A stretch of DNA of 64,000 nt from Lewinellaceae bacterium (GCA_020636315.1 JACJYA010000013.1:203826-267825), one strand, 5' to 3'. Positions 44,250 through 53,883 are shown, counted from the first letter of the stretch. The notes: generated by a model not told the origin, from the letters alone. A program made the numbers and translations.

Positions 44250-46790
44250 ATGAAGCACATATATACGACTGTCCTATTATTGGCCGGCATCTGTTTAACG
44301 CTGGCTGCTCAGGAAAGCCCACTTGCCGGGGTCACCGGTATCGTGACTGATGCGGTAACCGGCCAGCCTATTGACCTGGCGACCGTATTCATTGAGGGCA
44401 CCAGTAAGGCCGTGGAGACCAGCACCAACGGCCGCTACAGCATTACCGTACCGGCCAATGAGGATTTCACCCTCGTCTTTTCCCGGATCGGCTATCAGCG
44501 GGCGCAGGCGAAGGTCACGTCCATGCCGGCGCGAAGCAGCCGCCAGGTGGATGTCGCCCTCGCACCTGCCAATTCGGAGATCGAAGTGATCGTCCGGGAG
44601 AGCAAGATCCAGGATGCAGGGATCGTCCGGGAAGATGTGGAACAACTCAAACTGCTGCCTACTACGACGGGCAACCTGGAGAGCCTTCTTCCGCACATTG
44701 CGCTGGGGACCAGTAGCGGGACAGGAGGCGAACTGAGCTCCCAGTACAACGTCCGCGGCGGCAATTACGATGAGAACCTCGTTTATGTCAACGATTTTGA
44801 GATCTACCGTCCCCAGCTTATCCGCGCCGGGCAGCAGGAGGGCCTTACCTTTCCTAATGTGGACCTCATCCGCGACCTTTCTTTTTCTTCCGGCGGGTTT
44901 GAGGCCAAGTACGGGGATAAAATGTCTTCTGTGCTGGATATTCGCTACAAACGGCCGGACAGCCTGCGGGCTTCCGTGGGCATGAGTTTCCTGGGGGGCT
45001 CCGCTCATGTGGAAGGCAGCGTCGATGCCGACAAGGAGGGTTACCGGAAATTGCGCTACCTCGCCGGGGCCCGCTATAAAACGACCCGCTATTTGCTGGG
45101 TACTTTGGATGTCCAGGGCGAATACGTGCCCAATTTTGCGGACATCCAGGCCTATGTCACTTATGACCTCAGCCACGACTGGCAGGTAGGGCTGATGGGC
45201 AATTACAACAGCAGCGTTTACCGCTTTCGGCCGACGGAGCGCAGCACGGCGCTGGGGCTGATCAATTTCGCTCTGGAACTCTTCAGCGTATTTGATGGGC
45301 AGGAGGTCGATGACTTTACCACCTCAATGGGCGGGCTGTCGCTGACCTACCTGCCGGACCGGGAGCGCAACCCGCTGTTCCTGAAATTCCTGGCCTCCAC
45401 TTTCCGCAGTGATGAAAATGAGCGCATCGACATCATCGGCAACTACAGCCTGCGGCAGATAGAGACCGGCCTGGGCAGTGAAGATTTCGGCGAAGTGCTG
45501 GCGGAGCTGGGTACCGGTACTCAGCATCAGTCGGTCCGCAATTTTCTCGACCTGCAGGTTACTAATTTTCAGCATAAAGGAGGGATAGAATTCCAGATTT
45601 TCCACGATGATGATGAAGTGACCAGCAGCCATTTCCTCCACTGGAGCGCAAAGATCCAGAATGAACGCATCGATGACCAGATCAACGAATGGGAACGGCT
45701 CGACTCGGCAGGCTACTCCCTGCCCTACGATACGACGGATGTCCTCCTTTTTGACGTCCTGAAAACCCGGAACAACCTCAATTCCAACCGCTTTTCCGCT
45801 TACCTGCAGGATACCTACACCTTCCGGCGGGAGAGCAAAGGGGAGTTTCGCCTTTCGGCAGGGGTGCGCGCTTCTTACTGGGATTTGAATGAGGAACTGC
45901 TCATCTCTCCCCGTGCCCAGCTGTTGTACAAACCCCTTGCCGGCAAGACGGATATTTCCTACCGCCTGGCGGGAGGCTACTATTTTCAGCCGCCTTTCTA
46001 CCGGGAGCTTCGCCGCCCCAACGGCAGCATTAACGAGGGCCTGCTCGCCCAGAAGTCGGCCCATATCGTCGGCGGCTTTACCCTGGATTTTTACCTGGGA
46101 AAGCAAAACCCCAAGAAATTCCGGTTCATCACCGAAGCTTATTACAAAAAGCTCTGGGACCTGGTCTCCTATGAGATCGAAAATGTACGCATCCGGTATT
46201 CCGGAGAAAATGACGCCACGGGATACGTTACCGGAGTTGATTTCCGCCTCAACGGAGAATTTGTCCCCGATGCCGAATCCTGGATCAACCTGTCGTTTCT
46301 GCGCGCCCGGGAAAAGCTGGACACCGTGCAGCACCTGGTGCGGGAGATCGGCCAGGAGGAGGGGCAGCCCGTCAGTGATGTCCCTCGGCCTACCGACCAG
46401 CTCATGACCCTGTCGATGTTCTTTCAGGATTACCTGCCTAAGAGCAAAAGCTTCCGCATGCACCTCAACTTTACGGTGGGCACCGGGCTGCCCTTCGGCC
46501 TGCAGGGCAACAACCGGACATATCGCAATACCTATCGCTTCTCCCCCTATCACAGGGTGGATATCGGCTTTTCTCTGCAGTTGTACGACCCCGCCAAACG
46601 GGCCAAAAGGCCCAACCACTTCCTGCGCTTTACCCGTGGAACCTGGCTCAGCCTCGAAGTTTTTAACCTCATGCAGGTGCAAAACCAGGCCGGCAATACC
46701 TGGATCAAGACGATCTTCAACCAGCAGTATGCCATCCCGAATTACCTGACTTCGAGGAGGATCAACCTGAGGTTGCGGATGGAGTTTTAG
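44250..46790 (+). CDS. TonB-dependent receptor with CarboxypepD_reg-like domain
   Basis: 846 aa. Signal peptide (about 1-20), CarboxypepD_reg-like domain (about 27-105: GVTGIVTDAVTGQPIDLATVFIEGT), plug (about 115-230: SSQYNVRGGNYDENLVYVNDFEIYRP, SSGGFEAKYGDKMSSVLDIRYK) and a 22-strand-type barrel ending in a terminal Phe (NLRLRMEF). It imports a ligand through the outer membrane using TonB-ExbBD energy. There is no SusD partner next to it, so it is not a standard glycan-uptake pair; siderophore, cobalamin or peptide is possible. It stands alone. Confidence 0.92.
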   Translation: MKHIYTTVLLLAGICLTLAAQESPLAGVTGIVTDAVTGQPIDLATVFIEGTSKAVETSTNGRYSITVPANEDFTLVFSRIGYQRAQAKVTSMPARSSRQVDVALAPANSEIEVIVRESKIQDAGIVREDVEQLKLLPTTTGNLESLLPHIALGTSSGTGGELSSQYNVRGGNYDENLVYVNDFEIYRPQLIRAGQQEGLTFPNVDLIRDLSFSSGGFEAKYGDKMSSVLDIRYKRPDSLRASVGMSFLGGSAHVEGSVDADKEGYRKLRYLAGARYKTTRYLLGTLDVQGEYVPNFADIQAYVTYDLSHDWQVGLMGNYNSSVYRFRPTERSTALGLINFALELFSVFDGQEVDDFTTSMGGLSLTYLPDRERNPLFLKFLASTFRSDENERIDIIGNYSLRQIETGLGSEDFGEVLAELGTGTQHQSVRNFLDLQVTNFQHKGGIEFQIFHDDDEVTSSHFLHWSAKIQNERIDDQINEWERLDSAGYSLPYDTTDVLLFDVLKTRNNLNSNRFSAYLQDTYTFRRESKGEFRLSAGVRASYWDLNEELLISPRAQLLYKPLAGKTDISYRLAGGYYFQPPFYRELRRPNGSINEGLLAQKSAHIVGGFTLDFYLGKQNPKKFRFITEAYYKKLWDLVSYEIENVRIRYSGENDATGYVTGVDFRLNGEFVPDAESWINLSFLRAREKLDTVQHLVREIGQEEGQPVSDVPRPTDQLMTLSMFFQDYLPKSKSFRMHLNFTVGTGLPFGLQGNNRTYRNTYRFSPYHRVDIGFSLQLYDPAKRAKRPNHFLRFTRGTWLSLEVFNLMQVQNQAGNTWIKTIFNQQYAIPNYLTSRRINLRLRMEF

Positions 46791-47117
46791 GTGCGTGTAA
46801 GTAGGTGGACAATTTTAATTTAACATAGCCTTTTTTGAAGGCGGAGCGTAATGGCCGTTGCTCTTTGGGTAATTGTTGAAGTGTTATATTGTTAACCTGA
46901 CTGTGTTCACCTGCTTAAATGTGGAAGGGTAAGAGAATTTCCTCTCTTTGTCCTTGTTCTCAAAGGGGGATAAGAAACTTTTGGTGCTCTTTTCCGTAAA
47001 AAATTGTAATTCAGATTATCTGTATTGCGGCTGACGGCAAAAACTGGCTTTTAGCAGGCTTAATTTTTGTTTAATCCCTCCCCCTAAAGTTGCGAATCCT
47101 TTCAAATTTTCAATGCC
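46791..47117. other. 327-base gap, AT-rich
   Basis: Marks the left side of the AT-rich block around the SEFIR gene. No convincing gene, repeat or hairpin seen. The promoter of the small coiled-coil gene presumably lies near its right end, where TAAAGTTG (weak match to TAnnTTTG) is found about 20 bases before the start. Confidence 0.3.
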
Positions 47118-47297
47118 ATGTCTGAGCCTTATAATAAAAATGAATTCATAGATTCCGGATGGATTGAAATAGACCTGATCCAAAAGATAAGAGATAAAAA
47201 AAAAGAAATAAAGTCACTTAAGGGCGAGATCCTTAAGTTGGAAGAGGAAAAAAGAGATCTCGAAAGGCAACTTAAGGAAGTACGCCGAAGAAAGTAA
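47118..47297 (+). CDS. 59-aa coiled-coil protein
   Basis: ATG 47118 to TAA 47295-47297. The first 20 residues (MSEPYNKNEFIDSGWIEIDL) are mixed; the rest is a near-uninterrupted charged coiled coil (KIRDKKKEIKSLKGEILKL, EEEKRDLERQLKEVRRRK) with heptad spacing of Ile/Leu. It ends 15 bases before the stop of the oppositely oriented SEFIR gene and shares its AT-rich composition, so the two may have arrived together. The SEFIR protein also has a predicted coiled coil (about residues 375-400), so an interaction is possible but unproven. Confidence 0.6.
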   Translation: MSEPYNKNEFIDSGWIEIDLIQKIRDKKKEIKSLKGEILKLEEEKRDLERQLKEVRRRK

Positions 47298-47312
47298 AAA
47301 TTCTTTCAAAGT

Positions 47313-48929
47313 TTATTTATCTGTTAACGGCCTAATAAATACCAGCCTATTCCGAAGCATATCAATTATTTCATCTGCGAATACCCTTGATTCCGGAAGG
47401 AATGGTTGTTCTGCGATTTGGCTTGCAAGAAATTCCAAAGCGTTGGAATGAAGGTAGGTTGGCAGATAAAACCTCAGCCCGCCTTTCAGCCGTTTGCTAG
47501 AGATCGGTTTGTCAGAACGTACCAACAGGCATTTATCAAGCAGGTTTATTAGTATCCCTATTTCAAGTTTAAAATCCTCAATTTTTTCCTCCGTTGCTTC
47601 CTCAAGGATCTGTTGGCTTATTCTGTGGATGAGCCGGTTTTTCTCTTGATTTAACCAGTCAGAAAGCCCCTTATTGGGATTATTGTTAAGAAAATATGCT
47701 CTTTGGGGCTTTTGGTTTAACCTTTCAGCCTCCAGTAATTTTTCATATTCGGCTATTTCCCTCTCCTTTTCCTCCAACTTCTCCCGAAGCGGGTTCAATT
47801 GCTCCAACCCCTTATACTGTTTAAGTTCGCCTCCATCCATCAGGGAAAAGGTGAATTCGGGATCTGTATTTTCCGAGGCTTTTACATTCAGGCTCCGGGT
47901 ACTTTTCAGGTATGCTTTTCCGGCATTTTCCATGAGATCAAAGTTTTTGTAGAAGTTTGTTAAAAATTGCATCCGGGACAGCTCTTCCCTGCCACAGGTG
48001 ATACTGATGACGTGAAATCCATTGTCGGCAATGGCCTTAACCTGTTCCACAGAACTGGCTCCGTCGATCAGTACGCCTTTTAAAAAAGGCAGATAGGCGC
48101 TAAAGAGCGTTTCCAGGGCCTCTTCCTCTACAAATAAGTGGTTGTTGTTCTCATGAAAAGTTTTCGAACGAGCATTAGCAAGCAAGGGGGGCGTTCCATA
48201 AAAATGAACCAAAGAAGGCTTATTTATTCTGAGCCATCTTTGCATATCTTCCAGGGTAGATACAGGTTCAATAATAAAATCAATCCCTTTGTTTTCAGTA
48301 TTTTGCCCAAGCCTTTTCTGAAGTAAGGCAATTTCATTTTCTATTTGGTTAAAGATTGTTTCATTTGAATTTTCGAGAAAAACCAAAGTGTAGTTTGTCG
48401 CATTGTCGCCACCAATTTTTCTGGGCTTCTTCCTCCTCTTTGGTTTTTTTGCTTTTGGTTGTCGGCTTATCCAGCGATATAAATCAACAAAACCAGGTGC
48501 ATCCCAAAGATTAGGTTGCCTGATTTCTACTACATAGTTCTGGTATGCTGCCAACACCCCGGGAATGAAGGCCTTATCTTTCGAGTCAAAACAAATGGGG
48601 ATGAACTTCCTGTTGCGCATTTCATCTTCATACAGGTGGCTGACAGTCAGATGGCTTTCAAACTTGACACCTTTTCCCTCGCCTTTCGCCGCCCTTCCTT
48701 CAAACCGGCCACGATACTTTTCTGTACAAATCAATAAAACGAAGTCGGCATCCCTGACTGCATTATCCATCCATTTAATCCAGCCTTCTTCGGGGTTGGC
48801 AACATATTGATCGAGGTTGACATCCATCCCTTCATCGACCAGGCAATCAGCAAACTTCAATACCTTTCTGGCATGTTCTTCAGAATCATGCGAATAGCTG
48901 ATAAAGACCCGGGAGGTACGGCCTGCCAT
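47313..48929 (-). CDS. SEFIR-domain protein with degenerate CHAT-like domain
   Basis: 538 aa. Residues 5-135 form a SEFIR domain (RVFISYSHDSEEHARKVLKF, DQYVANPEEGWIKWMDNAV, ADFVLLICTEKYRGRF), a TIR relative used in bacterial immune and signalling proteins. After a Lys/Arg-rich linker (160-175) the part 180-365 follows the CHAT caspase-like pattern: LVHFYGTPP where CHAT has HFSGHG, and KGVLIDGASSVEQVKAI where it has the LNACxS Cys motif; VISITCGREELSRMQFLTNFYKNF also fits. Both catalytic residues are absent, so it would be a pseudo-protease. Then a coiled coil (about 375-400) and an unrecognised helical C-terminus. AT-rich composition suggests horizontal transfer. Confidence 0.8.
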   Translation of the reverse strand: MAGRTSRVFISYSHDSEEHARKVLKFADCLVDEGMDVNLDQYVANPEEGWIKWMDNAVRDADFVLLICTEKYRGRFEGRAAKGEGKGVKFESHLTVSHLYEDEMRNRKFIPICFDSKDKAFIPGVLAAYQNYVVEIRQPNLWDAPGFVDLYRWISRQPKAKKPKRRKKPRKIGGDNATNYTLVFLENSNETIFNQIENEIALLQKRLGQNTENKGIDFIIEPVSTLEDMQRWLRINKPSLVHFYGTPPLLANARSKTFHENNNHLFVEEEALETLFSAYLPFLKGVLIDGASSVEQVKAIADNGFHVISITCGREELSRMQFLTNFYKNFDLMENAGKAYLKSTRSLNVKASENTDPEFTFSLMDGGELKQYKGLEQLNPLREKLEEKEREIAEYEKLLEAERLNQKPQRAYFLNNNPNKGLSDWLNQEKNRLIHRISQQILEEATEEKIEDFKLEIGILINLLDKCLLVRSDKPISSKRLKGGLRFYLPTYLHSNALEFLASQIAEQPFLPESRVFADEIIDMLRNRLVFIRPLTDK

Positions 48930-49254
48930 AGCAACAGTGGATTTCTCATCGGAATCTCTAAATGTAAAAAAAAGTATTTATTAAAGCAATATGTTTTGAT
49001 GCCTAAATGACCCCGATGAGTATTATTCACTGTATTATTTTGCCTGGGAAGCCCGATCCCGCGAAACTCAAAGAACAATTTGTTTTTGCTGATTCAAATT
49101 TAAAACTTTTAGTTTTTAATTCAAAATATCGAAACAAGATATTTTTTCTTTTTTTGGTTAAGCGGGCTATTCCTATTGGAAAAAGCTTCCTGAAACCACC
49201 CGTTCTTCTCTGTTAAGTTTTCTACTTTTAGGTTTAGAAAAAAAAGACAACGTT
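48930..49254. other. 325-base AT-rich gap
   Basis: Very AT-rich, with A/T runs around 49090-49160. Holds the divergent promoters of the SEFIR gene and the 55-aa membrane protein. TACTTTTA at about 49222-49229 is a weak match to the -7 box for the latter. No gene or defined repeat seen. Confidence 0.35.
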
Positions 49255-49422
49255 ATGTCCGAAGAAGGAAGGCCCAAACGCCGCCTGCTCTCCCGCTGGG
49301 ACCGCCTCTGGCTCATCATTGTTGCGATCATCATCCTTTACATTGTGCTCAAACAGTTTGGCGTGGATGTGGTCTATCGGACCGAGCAGGAGGAGCTTAT
49401 CCAGCATCCGCACCGGGATTGA
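49255..49422 (+). CDS. 55-aa single-span membrane protein
   Basis: ATG 49255 to TGA 49420-49422. A basic N-terminus (SEEGRPKRRLLSRWDRL) precedes one membrane helix (WLIIVAIIILYIVL), then a polar acidic tail ending EELIQHPHRD. By the positive-inside rule the N-terminus is cytoplasmic. Composition returns to that of the rest of the window, and the stop is only 15 bases from the stop of the convergent hydrolase gene. No family recognised. Confidence 0.6.
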   Translation: MSEEGRPKRRLLSRWDRLWLIIVAIIILYIVLKQFGVDVVYRTEQEELIQHPHRD

Positions 49423-49437
49423 GATTGAGTGGCGGCA

Positions 49438-50313
49438 TTACTTGCCATCTGTCCGTATTCTCTCCAAAGCCAGCTCCAACTTCACATTAAACTCCTCCGG
49501 CTTCTCGATCATCGGGTAATGGGAGGTGGCGTGAATGGGAATAACTTCAAATCCGCCTCCGCAAAACCGCTTCAGCGCCTCTTCATCGGTAGGGGTATTA
49601 TCGCAATTGATGAGGTAGAGTTTTTTATCCAGCCGTTGAAGCTGCTCGGTTTCCTTTCTGGCGTAAAAAATCAGGGGCTCAATGGAGCCGATTGCCACCT
49701 CGGGGCGCACGGCCCTGAAATCGTCCATCACCCGCTTTTTGATGGCGGGGTCTGTATCCGGCTGGAACAGCTGGGCCTCGGCCATCGGAGCGATGACATT
49801 CGGATAGTCTTCCCGCAGGGCCGCCAGGAATTGCCGGAATCCTTCCTCCTCCTCCGGCGAATATTCCGGGCGCGGATCCTTGAAATTGTCGATCCCTACC
49901 AGCCCGATGACCCTTTCGGGGGCTTCCAGGGCTGCTTCCAGGATGATGTCTCCTCCCATGGAATGGCCGATGAGAATGACTTTCTCCAGTTCCAGCGTTT
50001 CCATAGCCTGCACCACATCCTTACCGAAAGCTTCCACCGTCCAGGCTTCCCGTTCTGCTTCCGGCTGCCAGAACCCCGGGAGGTTGATGGCCACCACCCG
50101 GTATTTCGGGCAGAAATAGTCCATCTGTGCCTCCCAGTATTCCTTATTGATGTTCCATCCGTGGACGAACAAAAGGGTTACCGGCCCTTCTCCACAGTCA
50201 GAATATTCAATGGTAATGCCATCGCGTTCGATGAAGGGGTGGCCGGCCTCCTGGGCTCGGGGGATAGCCAGGAGGCTAAAGAGAAAAATGGCAGTCAGCA
50301 TAATCTTTTTCAT
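49438..50313 (-). CDS. Secreted or periplasmic alpha/beta hydrolase
   Basis: 291 aa with a signal peptide (MKKIMLTAIFLFSLLAIPRA). Oxyanion region LLFVHGWNINKEYW, nucleophile elbow LIGHSMGGDI and C-terminal His in HATSHYPMIEKPEEF; the acid is probably Asp in LINCDNTPTDEE. The single-domain layout is that of esterases, haloperoxidases and related enzymes; substrate unknown. It lies immediately downstream of the giant PKD gene on the same strand (18-base gap), so it may be co-transcribed. Confidence 0.87.
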   Translation of the reverse strand: MKKIMLTAIFLFSLLAIPRAQEAGHPFIERDGITIEYSDCGEGPVTLLFVHGWNINKEYWEAQMDYFCPKYRVVAINLPGFWQPEAEREAWTVEAFGKDVVQAMETLELEKVILIGHSMGGDIILEAALEAPERVIGLVGIDNFKDPRPEYSPEEEEGFRQFLAALREDYPNVIAPMAEAQLFQPDTDPAIKKRVMDDFRAVRPEVAIGSIEPLIFYARKETEQLQRLDKKLYLINCDNTPTDEEALKRFCGGGFEVIPIHATSHYPMIEKPEEFNVKLELALERIRTDGK

Positions 50314-50331
50314 AATAATTCGGGTTGATTT

Positions 50332-53300
50332 CTAGTATTTCAGCACCCTCACCGTCCACCATCCTTCGGCATTCACCAACTGCAGCAAATAGGCCCCCGG
50401 CGGGTATTGCGCCAGGTTCCATTCCTTGTCGTGATCGGCTACTCCCGAATCAATGGCCTGTCCCTGAGCGTTGTAAAACCGCCATTGCACCGGATACCAG
50501 CCCTGCCGTTCACTCTGCAACCTCAACTCCCCGGAGGTTGGGTTGGGAAAAAACAAAACATCTTTAGGTAAAGAGTATTCCTCCGCGGCATTGGGTTGTA
50601 TGAACACATTCTGCCCGTTGGCCCGGGTGCATTCGCCCTGGTTGGAAGCGTTGAGGGTGACGTCGTAATTGCCGGGGCCGGGAAAGGTATGCACCGGGTT
50701 CTCCTCGTTGCTGGTAGTGCCGTCCCCGAAGTTCCAGGTAAAATCCGTAGCGTTGGCAGACAGGTTGGTAAACGTAGCCGTCAACCCGTCCAGCTCAAAA
50801 GTAAAGGCCGGTTGGGGGCGCTCCAGCACGGTAATGGCCTGGGATTGGGCCAGCGTCTCTTCCCCTCCAGCCCAGAACAGGGTAAGCTGGACGGCATACG
50901 TTCCGGGAGTGTTGTAAACCACCTCCGGGTTGGGAGAAGTGGCTGTGGCGGGCATGCCGCCGGGAAAATCCCACCGCAGGCTGTCGTAATCGCCGGTGGA
51001 TTCGTTGACAAAAATAACCGTATGGGGCGGGCAGCCGTTGGGTGGGCCCTGGGTGGAGAAAAGCGGCGCCGGGCGTTGCACAATCTCAATCGGGAATACC
51101 ATGACATCACTTCCGCAACCGTTCGTTACCGTAAGGCTCACCTCATACTGCCCGGAATTGTTGTAAGTATGAGCAGGATTGGCGGCGGTTGAAGTATTCC
51201 CGTCGCCGAAATCCCAGAGGTAGCTGTCTGCATTGGCGGAAAGGTTGGTGAAGGTGGCGGACAGGCCATTGACGGCAACGGTGAAGTCCGCCTGTGGCCC
51301 TTCCAGCACAGTGATCGCCTGCGCCTGAGTAATGCTTTCTTCTCCTCCCAGCCAGAACAGGGTGAGTTGAACCGAGTATTGTCCGGGCGCGTCATAGAGG
51401 ACTTCTGGGTTGGGAATGTTGGCTGTGGCGGGCATGCCACCGGGAAAATCCCACCGCAGGCTGTCGTAATCGCCGGTAGATTCGTCCATAAAGTAAACCG
51501 TGTGGGGCGAACAGCCCACCGTGGAGCTGTCTATGGAAAAAAGAGGCGCCGGTTGTACGGCAACGGCCACAGGCAGCACCATTACGTCACTTCCGCAAAT
51601 GTTGGTAACGGTAAGGCTTACTTCATAATCGCCGGAGTTGTCGTAGGTATGGGTGGGGGCAGTAGCGGTTGACGTATTTCCGTCGCCAAAATCCCAGAGA
51701 TAACTGTCAGCGCCGGAGGAGAGGTTGTCCAGAGTGATGGTAAGGCCGTTGGCGGACAGCCCGAAATCTGCCGTTGGGGCTGCGGCTACCTGTACAGCGC
51801 CGGTCAAGGAAAAGGTATCGCTGCCGAGGTTGTTGGTGGCGATCAGCGTAACATCGTAACTGCCGGGGTTGTCGTAGTTGATAATGGGGGCTCCATCGGT
51901 AGAAGCAGCCGGATCGCCTCCCGGGAAGAGCCACTGGTAGGAATTGCCGCTTCCGCCGGTGCTGGTGTTGTTGAACAGCACAGAGAGGGGAGCGCAGCCG
52001 GCAGCCGGCATAGGCGTAAAGGAAGCCTGCGGAGGCTCCTGAACCAATATCTGTACCGGAGTGGAAAAGGAGGCGGTATCGCCACAGGCGCTGCTGCCGG
52101 CGAGAAGGGTAACGGTATAAGTGCCTTCTCCTGGAAAGGTGTGTGTGGGTTCGAATCCATCGCTGCCTTCTCCGTCTCCAAAATCCCAGCTATAGCCATC
52201 GGCATTGACGGAGGTATTGTCAAAGGTTACCTGCAGGCCGTTTACCGCGTAGGTAAAGGCGGCCAGTGGGCCGGGGATCACGCTCAGCGTTGCCGGTTCT
52301 GTGAAAACCGTTCCAATACAATCCCCGGTGATCTGCAGGCGATAAACGTTGCCGTCCATAGCGTTGGTTACCGTGTTGATGAGCAGGCCCGGAACATTGG
52401 TGGCGCCGTATTCCTGGCCGCTTTGCAGGCCGGTAAACCCACTGCCTTCATCCACCTGCCACTGATAGTTCAGCCCGGCGCCCTGTACCGATACGGGCAG
52501 TGTGAGAGACAACCCCGCGCAGATGGTGGTATCTCCTGCCTGAGCCAGTATTTCAAAAGGTGCAGGGTCCTGGTTTCCTTCGGGGATATCTTCAAAGGCC
52601 TGGGTGTTTCCGTCCGGCCCGGCGAGGGCATTATTGGCGCCGCCGCCGCAGGAACCGGAGCCCGAGTTGAAAGTCTCACCGGGTTGTCCGCCGGAAAGGC
52701 TGGTGGTGGCCATAGCCGCGCCGGAGCGGAGGATGCGCCCGCCGCCGCCGCCGCCGCCCGGGCCGAAGCATTGGTCAAACATCTGATTGTCGGCGTCCCC
52801 TCCATTGCCGCCCAGGGCTTCCAGGAGCAGCCCGTCGCCGTCGCCGTTTGCCAGCAACAGGGCGATAGCGCCGCCGCCGCCGCCGCCCCCGGCGCCATCG
52901 CCCCCGGAAGTGGCTGCCGGAAGGCCATTGGCGCGAATAGGGAAGTCGTTGCTGGTGATGGTTGTAGTGCGGAGGATGACGATGCCGCCTCCTGTTCCGC
53001 CGTCGGATGCCCCGTCATTATTGCCGTGGCCGGCGCCTCCGCCGCCCCCCATAAAGAGCCGGCCGGCGGAAATGCCGGTGATGGCCTTGCCGCCCTGTCC
53101 GGGATTCTGGCCGTCACATCCGAAAAAGGAAGGGTTGTTGTTTTGGCCGCCGGTGCCGCCGGCGTTGATATTGCCGCCGCCGCCGCCGCCGGCGTTGTGA
53201 TCGTTGCCTCCGCCGCCGCCATTGGCCTGGGAACCCCGGCCGCGCGCCAGGTTACTGACAATGGCGCTTATGCCTTCTCCTTTATGAGCGCCCCGGATAC

Positions 53301-53883
53301 TGGCTTCGGGATAAGCAAAGGCATTGAAATTGTCGAGAAAATTGCAATCGCCCGTATAGTCAAGCACTGAGGATCCACCCCGGAAGCCTTTCCCGCTAAC
53401 GTCAATGGGCGCCTGGAGCGTCAGGCCGGAGGCCTCGAAGGCCAGAACCCCGCCGGTACTGCCGTCCCATGCCCTGGCGGTAAGGGTATTGGAAACTATT
53501 GCGCCCGATGAGTAGTCAGGCATACTGACGATCTGTACTGCGCCATCGGTATCGTATTCGTTGGCCAGGACTTTTTCCAGGGTGATTTCCAGTCCGTTTA
53601 CCGCAGTGATCACCGCTCGTTCGTACAGGCCTGCCTGCCCCAGGTTGGTGATGCTGCCGAAGGAAGCTGCGTTGCTGACATCAATTTCAGCGCCCTGCAT
53701 CTGAATGAGGATCAGTGCATCCCCTTCCGCAAAACCATTTGTGGTGGAAACCTGAAGCGTGTTGTTACAATAGTCGATGGACTGAACCGCCGCATAGGCA
53801 TTGATGATACCCGAGATATTCTCCTGTGCCCGGGCTGTAAAAAGGAGGAAGCTGGCCAAAACCAGCAGCATAGCATTTTTCAT
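50332..53883 (-). CDS. Giant secreted PKD-repeat adhesin-like protein with Gly-rich domain and T9SS tail
   Basis: 1183 aa. Signal peptide (about 1-19), a domain to about 170, a Gly-rich, low-complexity region (about 215-430, with stretches such as GGGGGGGGRILRSG), an Ig-like domain (about 440-530), then seven PKD domains (about 535-1090) and a T9SS type A domain (VLFFPNPTSGELRL, YPPGAYLLQLV). The PKDs alternate between a WDFGDG type and a W-FPGG type containing GC-P. It is exported and displayed on or released from the cell surface, with adhesion or matrix building likely. No enzyme domain was recognised. Gly-rich codons make the opposite strand open, but that is composition only. Confidence 0.85.
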   Translation of the reverse strand: MKNAMLLVLASFLLFTARAQENISGIINAYAAVQSIDYCNNTLQVSTTNGFAEGDALILIQMQGAEIDVSNAASFGSITNLGQAGLYERAVITAVNGLEITLEKVLANEYDTDGAVQIVSMPDYSSGAIVSNTLTARAWDGSTGGVLAFEASGLTLQAPIDVSGKGFRGGSSVLDYTGDCNFLDNFNAFAYPEASIRGAHKGEGISAIVSNLARGRGSQANGGGGGNDHNAGGGGGGNINAGGTGGQNNNPSFFGCDGQNPGQGGKAITGISAGRLFMGGGGGAGHGNNDGASDGGTGGGIVILRTTTITSNDFPIRANGLPAATSGGDGAGGGGGGGAIALLLANGDGDGLLLEALGGNGGDADNQMFDQCFGPGGGGGGGRILRSGAAMATTSLSGGQPGETFNSGSGSCGGGANNALAGPDGNTQAFEDIPEGNQDPAPFEILAQAGDTTICAGLSLTLPVSVQGAGLNYQWQVDEGSGFTGLQSGQEYGATNVPGLLINTVTNAMDGNVYRLQITGDCIGTVFTEPATLSVIPGPLAAFTYAVNGLQVTFDNTSVNADGYSWDFGDGEGSDGFEPTHTFPGEGTYTVTLLAGSSACGDTASFSTPVQILVQEPPQASFTPMPAAGCAPLSVLFNNTSTGGSGNSYQWLFPGGDPAASTDGAPIINYDNPGSYDVTLIATNNLGSDTFSLTGAVQVAAAPTADFGLSANGLTITLDNLSSGADSYLWDFGDGNTSTATAPTHTYDNSGDYEVSLTVTNICGSDVMVLPVAVAVQPAPLFSIDSSTVGCSPHTVYFMDESTGDYDSLRWDFPGGMPATANIPNPEVLYDAPGQYSVQLTLFWLGGEESITQAQAITVLEGPQADFTVAVNGLSATFTNLSANADSYLWDFGDGNTSTAANPAHTYNNSGQYEVSLTVTNGCGSDVMVFPIEIVQRPAPLFSTQGPPNGCPPHTVIFVNESTGDYDSLRWDFPGGMPATATSPNPEVVYNTPGTYAVQLTLFWAGGEETLAQSQAITVLERPQPAFTFELDGLTATFTNLSANATDFTWNFGDGTTSNEENPVHTFPGPGNYDVTLNASNQGECTRANGQNVFIQPNAAEEYSLPKDVLFFPNPTSGELRLQSERQGWYPVQWRFYNAQGQAIDSGVADHDKEWNLAQYPPGAYLLQLVNAEGWWTVRVLKY

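Noticed and set aside
52139..52165. GGTTCGAATCC, a tRNA T-arm-like string
   Set aside because: Within the PKD coding frame; no acceptor or anticodon stem fits around it.
52141..53370. 409-codon plus-strand frame opposite the Gly-rich PKD protein
   Set aside because: Ala-rich composition follows directly from Gly codons on the other strand; no domain or start signal.
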